Below, piece after piece: positions 1 to 4,980 of a stretch of DNA of 5,001 nt. A program made the position numbers and the translations under genes. This stretch comes from Clostridia bacterium. Lineage in GTDB: Bacteria > Bacillota > Clostridia > Christensenellales > Borkfalkiaceae. The stretch lies in the NCBI GenBank assembly GCA_900767815.1, contig CAAGAM010000253.1, positions 1 through 5,001 on the forward strand, given 5' to 3'. Every line of letters starts with the position of its first letter. Position 1 is the first letter of the stretch. The notes beneath the pieces were generated by a model. That model saw nothing but the letters and a program-made list of their open reading frames with translations, was not told where the DNA came from and searched no databases.

Positions 1-3
1 GTT

Positions 4-1437
4 TTGACGCAAGCGACAAAAACGAGATTAGTATCAATTTTTCTCGCTTTTGTCTTGGGAATATGTGCCGTCATTACCACGGCGGCACAAACGCCCCTTG
101 TGGCAAGAGCGGAAAGCATCACCTATTCGGGAGTGTTGGACGATTTGAAAAAGGATACGTCGTTTAAGCCGGAAAACTATCCGACTAAATCTGACGACTA
201 TTCTTTACAGATAATTCAACTTGCCGAAAGCGTAAATAAAGAACTTTTCGTTTATGTCTATCAGCCGAGCGGTAAAACCAAAAACTTCAAGGCGTCGTCT
301 ATTAACATTTCGACCACTATAAACGATTCGATTTCGTATTTGAATTACAAACTTGAATTGCTCAATTCAAACGGCGTGTTTTACAAATACAAAGTTTCGG
401 GGCTTACGGTAAAGGACGATAAAGTAAGATACTACGCCATAAGTTCGATATATCGCCCGTTTGACGAAAGAATAGACAAACAGGCAAGCGGAGGCAATAC
501 TGTAACCGAAGTCAATTATGTTGTCAATAAGCAGTATTGTTTCGGCGAAATAAACAGCAAACCGTATGTGAATTGCGTGGACATCGAAACGATAGTTGTT
601 ACGGATAAATTCGTGGGGTTCGTAAGATATAAAGACGGTTTCAAACTATACGTCGGAGCGTGCGACAGCCATTTCGTAGCGTTCAACACGGACAAGCCCA
701 TAGACAAACTGTTGGAAGCCGATGTCTACTACACAACGCAAAGTTACGATTGGTCTTCCGTTCCCTTTGTTGGGGTAAAAGAAACGTTCGGGGATAAAGC
801 GGACAAATACGCCTATCTCAAATACACCGACAAGGTTGAGCATACAGGCGGTGGTTTGTTTGCGGGAACGTATAAGTGGGACAGAATACAGACGATTGAC
901 GACTTTATTAAGGGCGAAAACCGCGAGAATATCTACCATGGTGCAGTTCTCGATATAAAGACTTCATCGAAACTGACGGACGAAGCCCTTGCTGAACTCA
1001 AAGGCAAGAAATGCGTGCTACGCTTTGCCGAAACGAGTTACTCATTAAGCGGTTATTCTACAACCGGTTCTACGTTTGAAAGTTATACGCTCGTGGGCGA
1101 CGTTACGATACTTCGATTGAAGTTTGAAACGGATGGCATAACCTACAATTTGGGCGTAATAGACAACAAACAATCGGGCAGCAAAGATCCGTCCAACGAA
1201 ACGGACATCGACATAAGTCTGAACAAGCGCGGAAAGATGCTTTTGTATCTTTTGATGCTCATACTTTTAATCATACTGCTTGCCCCGATTTTGCCGTATG
1301 TTTTGCAAGCAATCGTATGGATAATTTCACTGCCGTTCAAAGGTATTTCGGCGGCTGTAAAATCCACGAAACGACGGCGCGCCGAGAAGCGTGTCAGAAA
1401 AGAATTTGCCGACCGGTGGAACACAAGCGGAAAGTAA
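4..1437 (+). CDS. Secreted, C-terminally anchored protein; candidate inovirus adsorption/tip protein
   Basis: I do not recognise a characterised family. The 477-aa product starts with a clear Sec signal peptide: basic residues K6 and R8, a hydrophobic core at about 9-28, and a likely signal peptidase I site after A34-R35-A36. Residues 37-408 form a soluble region rich in Tyr, Thr, Asp and Lys that should lie outside the cell. It has only four cysteines (179, 191, 220, 337), enough for up to two disulfides. Residues 412-445 are strongly hydrophobic, long enough for one long or two short membrane spans. They are followed by a very basic 32-residue tail (KRRRAEKRVRK core) that should face the cytoplasm. 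This topology matches pIII-like minor coat proteins, which stay anchored by the C-terminus until the virion is released, and the position upstream of the assembly ATPase fits. That role is inference; an envelope-modifying or immunity protein is possible. The start is uncertain: TTG at 4 gives a complete signal peptide, but any ribosome site lies outside the window and a start slightly upstream is possible. Confidence 0.8.
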   Translation: MTQATKTRLVSIFLAFVLGICAVITTAAQTPLVARAESITYSGVLDDLKKDTSFKPENYPTKSDDYSLQIIQLAESVNKELFVYVYQPSGKTKNFKASSINISTTINDSISYLNYKLELLNSNGVFYKYKVSGLTVKDDKVRYYAISSIYRPFDERIDKQASGGNTVTEVNYVVNKQYCFGEINSKPYVNCVDIETIVVTDKFVGFVRYKDGFKLYVGACDSHFVAFNTDKPIDKLLEADVYYTTQSYDWSSVPFVGVKETFGDKADKYAYLKYTDKVEHTGGGLFAGTYKWDRIQTIDDFIKGENRENIYHGAVLDIKTSSKLTDEALAELKGKKCVLRFAETSYSLSGYSTTGSTFESYTLVGDVTILRLKFETDGITYNLGVIDNKQSGSKDPSNETDIDISLNKRGKMLLYLLMLILLIILLAPILPYVLQAIVWIISLPFKGISAAVKSTKRRRAEKRVRKEFADRWNTSGK

Positions 1438-1451
1438 AATCTAACGAAAAG

Positions 1452-1481
1452 ACGCCGGCGGATCTTAGGGTTCGTCGGCGT
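1452..1481 (+). terminator. Hairpin between the secreted-protein gene and the assembly/replication cluster
   Basis: ACGCCG at 1452-1457 pairs perfectly with CGGCGT at 1476-1481. The stem continues inward with G-U, C-G, G-C, G-U and A-U pairs, giving 11 pairs around an 8-base loop at 1463-1470. The following bases (TTAATTATAT) are AT-rich but not a clean U-run, so it may act as a weak terminator or as an attenuator that lowers transcription into the downstream genes. Filamentous phages commonly grade expression of coat versus assembly genes with an intergenic terminator, which makes this reading plausible. It could also protect the 3' end of the upstream message. Confidence 0.5.
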
Positions 1482-1515
1482 TAATTATATCTATAAAAAA
1501 CAGGAGAATTTCAAT

Positions 1516-1659
1516 ATGAAAACACTAAAAAGAATCATAGCGGTTTTACTGCTATTTATAATCATTCTGGCGGTCAGTTATATCGTTTATACGGCGAGGC
1601 AAATACCGCCCGAAAATACAATTTCGGAGGTGCTGTATGAGATTGCAAAAACGACTTAA
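1516..1659 (+). CDS. 47-aa single-span membrane protein, putative minor coat/assembly protein
   Basis: The ATG at 1516 is preceded by AGGAG at 1502-1506, at a good distance (9 bases). The product begins MKTLKR, then has one hydrophobic span at about residues 7-27, then a short mildly charged tail with PPEN and ending in EIAKTT. The basic N-terminus predicts N-in, with the tail outside. It has no signal peptide separate from the span, so a mature major coat protein is unlikely. Size and topology fit small inovirus membrane proteins such as the pVII/pIX type minor coat proteins, or a small partner of the assembly ATPase. The gene overlaps the Zot-like gene by 23 bases in another frame, and that gene's ribosome site lies inside it, so the two are probably translationally coupled. 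Function is inferred from size, topology and position only. Confidence 0.7.
   Translation: MKTLKRIIAVLLLFIIILAVSYIVYTARQIPPENTISEVLYEIAKTT
1626..1630 (+). promoter_or_regulatory. Ribosome binding site of the Zot-like gene, embedded in the 47-aa gene
   Basis: GGAGG lies 6 bases before the ATG at 1637. It fixes the start of the Zot-like gene inside the last codons of the preceding gene, so ribosomes ending at 1657-1659 have already crossed this start. That arrangement favours translational coupling. Confidence 0.8.
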
Positions 1660-3754
1660 TATTGCGCTCACGATAGCCCTTACGATAGCGTTTATTTTGC
1701 TCGGAGCGTTCGTGTTCAGAGTTGCCTATTGTCGCACAATCGAGGCTTTAATCGACCTATACGGCAGTTTTAAGTATTATTTCTGTGTATTATTCGGTTT
1801 CTCCGCCGATGGTGTTCCGTCCGTTGCGGAACGTTCAAAGGTGCTGAATTGGGACGTGATTTTGCCTGCGGATTTTGAAACGTTCAAGGCAAATTGCATA
1901 TCCTTTTTCAGACTCTTTATAAGCAAAGAAAATTTTCTCTCGTGGCTTAATTCGGCAGGCGGAAAAGCAGGCGTTTGGGCAAAGATTTTCGTTATACTTT
2001 TGCCGTGTATTTTGGCGGTCATAATCGCTATAAAACGGCTGTATGCAAAAAGCAATACAAAGCACAACGTTGACACAATTCCCTTGCGAATATTCAAGAA
2101 AATTTCGGCAGCGACATATCAACCTGCAAAGCGGTTTATATGCAGTTATATAGACTTTTTGCGGGAGCACAACCGGATATGGATTTCGTGGCTTATTATG
2201 TGGGCGTTCCACTTAAATCTTGCAAGCATCGTGATAGAATTTTTCGCGTATTACTTCTTCTTTGCGGTATCGTTCCGTGTGGACACGATATACACGCAAT
2301 TTGTAAAATTGGCAATAGATTTGCAACCGCTTTTAAGGTTCTTTCCGTGGTGGTCTTTGCTTGTTATCGCCTACGTTTTATTCGAGCGTTGGCGTAAGAA
2401 ATTTGCTCTTAACAAATTACGTAAATGCGAAGCGAAAAACTGTGGGTTTATAAACGCTCTGCCTATCGTTTCTATGACCTGTGGAAGTATGGGAAAACGT
2501 AAAACCACAATGATAACGGATATGGCTCTATCGCAGGAAGTAATGTTCAGACAAAAGGCGTTCGAGATATTGCAGAAAGCGGATATGAAATTTCCGTATT
2601 TCCCGTGGATATGCTTTGAAAAAGAACTCGCTTCGTGTATCGAATACGGAACGGTATATAATCTTGCAATGGTCAAAGAATGGGTAAAACTCAAACGTAG
2701 CCGATATGAAAAGCACGGTAATGCTCTGTGGCAATTATACGGATATGACTGTCAAAGATATGGTCTTACATACAACGACGCACTTAAAACGAGCGGACTT
2801 TTCGACGTTTTGGAAACGTATGCGCAAGCGTTTTTCATATACGCCCTCGAAACGAGCCTTATCGTGGCAAACTACTCTGTCAGAACGGACAATCAGATAT
2901 TGTCGGAAGACAATTTCCCCCTGTGGGCGTTGGACTTCTTCACCGACGGGCAAAGGTGCAGCAGACATTCTCATATTCTGGACTTCGACGTATTGCGTTT
3001 AGGCAAAAAGATTTTGGATAATAACCCGAAAGCAGGCAGTTTCGAGTTCGGAGTTGTTGCTATAACCGAAATAGGCAAAGAACGCGGAAACAACCTTGAA
3101 CTCAAGGAAGTCAAGAAGAAAAACGACGAAACCAATCAGAAGAACGACCTTTTCAATTCGTGGCTTAAAATGTGCCGCCACTCGGCAACGGTAGACAATT
3201 TCCCGTTCATAAAAGTGTTTACGGACGAGCAACGTCCCGAAAGTTGGGGTGCGGATGCTCGTGATCTATGCGACATTGTAAATATCGTTTCCGCCGGGGA
3301 TACGAAACTTGCTCTGCCGTTTTATACGATAGAAGATATGCTGTCCGAAATGGCGTTTAATCGCTTTATAGCCCTATATTACGATTTCAGATACCGTCGT
3401 GGCGACAATACTTTGCTCGTGCATATCTTAAAGTCAATAACCGCATGGCTATGGAAACGCAACGCCCGAATTTACAACAAATACGGCTATTCTATCGTCA
3501 AGGTAGAGAAAGAACGCGGAACAATGGACGGCAAACCCGAAAACAAAAAGTATTTCCTTATGAACTACAAGATTTACCGTAACCGTTTCACTACCGATTG
3601 TTTCTCGGACTATTTCAACGACTTGGCAGGCAAAACGAACGTCGGGCTTATGGACTATATCGAATATGCGACTGAAAAAGCAAGTGTTGACGAACTCAAA
3701 GCGCAAAACAGTTATTTCATAAACGGTCTATACCGTGACGAAGAAGGAGCGTGA
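1637..3754 (+). CDS. Zot/pI-like inovirus morphogenesis ATPase with multi-span N-terminal membrane domain
   Basis: This 705-aa protein is the likely motor that threads phage ssDNA out through the cell membrane while coat subunits are added, the role of pI in Ff phages and of Zot-family proteins. Hydrophobic spans lie at about residues 8-31, 113-132, 181-212 (one long or two) and 235-250. The cytoplasmic ATPase follows: a P-loop at 283-291 (GSMGKRKTT), the conserved-looking FPYFPW segment shortly after, a Walker B-like strand ending at E478 (GVVAITE, then IGKERGNN), and a TDEQRPES segment at 529-536 that probably forms a sensor or switch. R288 stands where the classic P-loop has glycine before the lysine, so the motif deviates from GxxxxGK[ST]. 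Ff pI and Vibrio Zot carry the ATPase at the N-terminus and are only about 350-400 aa; here the order is reversed and the protein is much longer. Rep starts 4 bases after its stop. Family assignment is firm at superfamily level; a role as a tight-junction toxin is not implied. Confidence 0.87.
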   Translation: MRLQKRLNIALTIALTIAFILLGAFVFRVAYCRTIEALIDLYGSFKYYFCVLFGFSADGVPSVAERSKVLNWDVILPADFETFKANCISFFRLFISKENFLSWLNSAGGKAGVWAKIFVILLPCILAVIIAIKRLYAKSNTKHNVDTIPLRIFKKISAATYQPAKRFICSYIDFLREHNRIWISWLIMWAFHLNLASIVIEFFAYYFFFAVSFRVDTIYTQFVKLAIDLQPLLRFFPWWSLLVIAYVLFERWRKKFALNKLRKCEAKNCGFINALPIVSMTCGSMGKRKTTMITDMALSQEVMFRQKAFEILQKADMKFPYFPWICFEKELASCIEYGTVYNLAMVKEWVKLKRSRYEKHGNALWQLYGYDCQRYGLTYNDALKTSGLFDVLETYAQAFFIYALETSLIVANYSVRTDNQILSEDNFPLWALDFFTDGQRCSRHSHILDFDVLRLGKKILDNNPKAGSFEFGVVAITEIGKERGNNLELKEVKKKNDETNQKNDLFNSWLKMCRHSATVDNFPFIKVFTDEQRPESWGADARDLCDIVNIVSAGDTKLALPFYTIEDMLSEMAFNRFIALYYDFRYRRGDNTLLVHILKSITAWLWKRNARIYNKYGYSIVKVEKERGTMDGKPENKKYFLMNYKIYRNRFTTDCFSDYFNDLAGKTNVGLMDYIEYATEKASVDELKAQNSYFINGLYRDEEGA
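3745..3749 (+). promoter_or_regulatory. Ribosome binding site that decides the Rep start
   Basis: AGGAG lies 9 bases before ATG 3759. It sits within the last codons of the Zot-like gene. An in-frame ATG at 3735 lies upstream of this site and has no comparable site of its own, so 3759 is chosen. Confidence 0.8.
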
Positions 3755-3758
3755 TATT

Positions 3759-4787
3759 ATGCCATACGGAGAAGCTAAAATTTATCACGACGGAAGTCAT
3801 TTTATCGCCATACCGTATGTTCCTAACCCGCGAAGCCGACGACCGAAACCGCCCGAAGAACAGATTACTGTTGTGGACGAAAATGCAGATAATGAAACTA
3901 TAGACGGACTTTCCGAGACCGATTCACCTACTAACGATATCTCTGAAGAGGACGAAACGCCTGTAGTCGAGACTACCGAAAATGGTGGTGAAGTAAAAAA
4001 TAAGAATGAGCGAAAGTTTACGCGAAAAGAATTGTTTGAAGAATTATATAATGAAACGCGAGATAAAAAACGTAGCGAACGAAAGAAGATAATAACCGAA
4101 AAAATGTTGCCGTATTTTCGGGATAAGCAAGCGACGGCAGAATTTGTCAATGCGCAGTTTGAAAGGAAGTTACGGAACATTATATGCCGAAGAGTAAGGC
4201 TTATGCGTAAGGTAAACTTGCAAACTTTCAACTATTTTTGCACTTTCACTTACGATAGTGCGAAGCATACGGAAGAAAGTTTTATGCGGAAATTAAAAGG
4301 CTGTTTTAAGATGATGTGCCATAGAAGGAATTGGAAATACGTAGGGGTATGGGAGCGATCGCCGGAAAAGAAACGATTACACTTTCACGGATTATTCTAT
4401 ATTCCCGACGGCGCAATGGTAGGTGAACTCATAGAAGTACACGATTATTCTCCTATAAAGAAAAAAGTTCAGCACACGATACAGAATACATATTTCAACG
4501 AACGGTTCGGACGTTCGGATTTTAAGCCCGTAGAGGATAGGCGGATGTTGGGCGAGGCTGTCGCATATCTGACGAAATATATGGAAAAGACGGGCGAGAA
4601 GATTGTGTATTCTAAAGGCTTGCCGCAGTATTTTATTTCGGACATTCTGGATGAAGACGTTGTATGCACGATAGGGCAGGAAGATAGGAAACTGTTGCTT
4701 TACGATAATTTTAATTGTTGGGACGAAGGTTGCCTCGTTGGGCCGGTGAGCAAAGAAGTAATAGCACAAATGCGCAAAAGCAATTAA
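3759..4787 (+). CDS. rep: Rolling-circle replication initiator (HUH endonuclease, phiX174 gpA/pC194 superfamily type)
   Basis: The 342-aa product should nick one strand of the double-stranded form at its origin, stay linked to the 5' end through tyrosine, and start rolling-circle synthesis of ssDNA. All three Rep motifs are visible: motif 1 at 159-166 (YFCTFTYD); motif 2, the metal-binding HUH, at 206-216 (RLHFHGLFYIP, His208 and His210); and motif 3 at 266-281 with Y270-L-T-K-Y274. The Y-x2-K-Y arrangement matches the two-tyrosine motif of phiX174 gpA, so either or both tyrosines may be catalytic. A short N-terminal block (residues 1-20, MPYGEAK...IAIP) is followed by a disordered, acidic linker at about 32-79 and a basic helical stretch at about 84-150. 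The C-terminal part (286-342, rich in aromatics and Asp) resembles, from memory, Rep proteins frequent in Firmicutes genomes. No helicase domain is present, so a host helicase is needed. The gene follows Zot by 4 bases and is directly followed by the repeat-rich candidate origin. Confidence 0.92.
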   Translation: MPYGEAKIYHDGSHFIAIPYVPNPRSRRPKPPEEQITVVDENADNETIDGLSETDSPTNDISEEDETPVVETTENGGEVKNKNERKFTRKELFEELYNETRDKKRSERKKIITEKMLPYFRDKQATAEFVNAQFERKLRNIICRRVRLMRKVNLQTFNYFCTFTYDSAKHTEESFMRKLKGCFKMMCHRRNWKYVGVWERSPEKKRLHFHGLFYIPDGAMVGELIEVHDYSPIKKKVQHTIQNTYFNERFGRSDFKPVEDRRMLGEAVAYLTKYMEKTGEKIVYSKGLPQYFISDILDEDVVCTIGQEDRKLLLYDNFNCWDEGCLVGPVSKEVIAQMRKSN

Positions 4788-4825
4788 ACGGAAATCCGTG
4801 CCTGAAAATACGGACTAAAAACGGA
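4788..4825. repeat. Three ACGGA repeats with a small hairpin just after rep
   Basis: ACGGA occurs at 4788-4792, 4810-4814 and 4821-4825. The inverted copy TCCGT at 4795-4799 can pair with the first (tight loop) or with the second (10-base loop). These could be Rep contact sites or a weak 3' end structure for the rep message; the copies are short, so the case is modest. Confidence 0.4.
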
Positions 4826-4908
4826 AAATTGCCGTAACCGAAGAATAGCGGTGATTCGCCAAGCGGGTTAGCGGCGAACACCGCTTTCGTTACGCTTTCG
4901 TTTTCCGT
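4821..4908. repeat. Nested, branched inverted repeat (candidate origin structure)
   Basis: Three nested pairs of arms are visible. ACGGAAAA at 4821-4828 pairs with TTTTCCGT at 4901-4908. CGTAAC at 4833-4838 pairs with GTTACG at 4889-4894. The inner hairpin at 4848-4884 has GCGGTG/CACCGC and TTCGCC/GGCGAA arms separated by one bulged A (4854), with a 12-base loop at 4861-4872. On ssDNA this would fold as one long imperfect stem, the kind of structure used for complementary-strand initiation or packaging. A role as transcription terminator after rep is a weaker alternative because no clean T-run follows. Confidence 0.65.
4882..4902 (+). repeat. Iteron-like direct repeats, 2 x CGCTTTCGTT at 11-bp spacing
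   Basis: CGCTTTCGTT occurs at 4882-4891 and again at 4893-4902, separated by a single A. The 11-bp period places both copies on the same face of the helix, as expected for binding sites of a protein such as Rep. They overlap the right side of the branched inverted repeat. Binding by Rep is inference. Confidence 0.55.
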
Positions 4909-4911
4909 TAT

Positions 4912-4928
4912 TTCGGTCGGTTCGGTTA
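4912..4928 (+). repeat. Short TCGG(T) repeats and distal arm of an 8-bp inverted repeat
   Basis: TTCGG, TCGG and TTCGG follow one another at 4912-4925. TTCGGTTA at 4921-4928 is the exact reverse complement of TAACCGAA at 4835-4842, which gives an alternative pairing that competes with the nested structure at 4821-4908. Confidence 0.4.
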
Positions 4929-4950
4929 AGTTTTTGGCGTGTGCTTGTCG

Positions 4951-4967
4951 GCGCCGCGAAGCGGCGC
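4951..4967. repeat. GC mini-hairpin with GCGAAGC core
   Basis: GCGCCGC at 4951-4957 pairs with GCGGCGC at 4961-4967 around a three-base GAA loop. The core GCGAAGC (4956-4962) is the sequence known from DNA structural work as an exceptionally stable mini-hairpin, and related GNA-loop hairpins occur in origins of ssDNA phages such as phiX174. It should form readily on single-stranded + strand DNA. Confidence 0.7.
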
Positions 4968-4972
4968 TCTCG

Positions 4973-4980
4973 TATCAAGA
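4973..4980 (-). other. TCTTGATA, possible Rep nick site on the minus strand
   Basis: The minus strand reads TCTTGATA here. This resembles the CTTG/ATA cleavage core of phiX174 gpA and the pC194/pUB110-type Reps, the superfamily suggested by motif 3 of the Rep encoded next door. The ATA half lies in the unpaired part of the large hairpin, at the edge of its stem, a usual setting for a nick site. The strand is unexpected, because Rep normally nicks the strand with the same sense as its gene. An eight-base match can occur by chance. Confidence 0.35.

Noticed and set aside
1492..1497. TATAAA as a -10 promoter element before the 47-aa gene
   Set aside because: No recognisable -35 box sits 16-18 bases upstream, and the AT-rich context makes the match weak.
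1670..1689. Tandem ACGATAGC repeats at 12-base spacing
   Set aside because: They encode the repeated LTIA of the first membrane span and are best explained as coding sequence.
2140..2397. Open frame on the + strand inside the Zot-like gene
   Set aside because: No ribosome site and no coherent protein features; it is explained as an out-of-frame shadow of the ATPase gene.
1637..3754. Zot annotation read as an enterotoxin
   Set aside because: The family match concerns the phage assembly ATPase; nothing like the C-terminal toxin peptide of Vibrio Zot is seen.
3735..3758. Upstream in-frame ATG extending Rep by 8 residues
   Set aside because: It lies before the AGGAG at 3745-3749, has no ribosome site of its own, and overlaps the Zot-like gene; the ATG at 3759 is well spaced from that site.
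3797..4231. Long open frame on the minus strand across the Rep N-terminal half
   Set aside because: Its Ser-rich composition mirrors the acidic linker codons of rep; it is an antisense shadow with no supporting start site.
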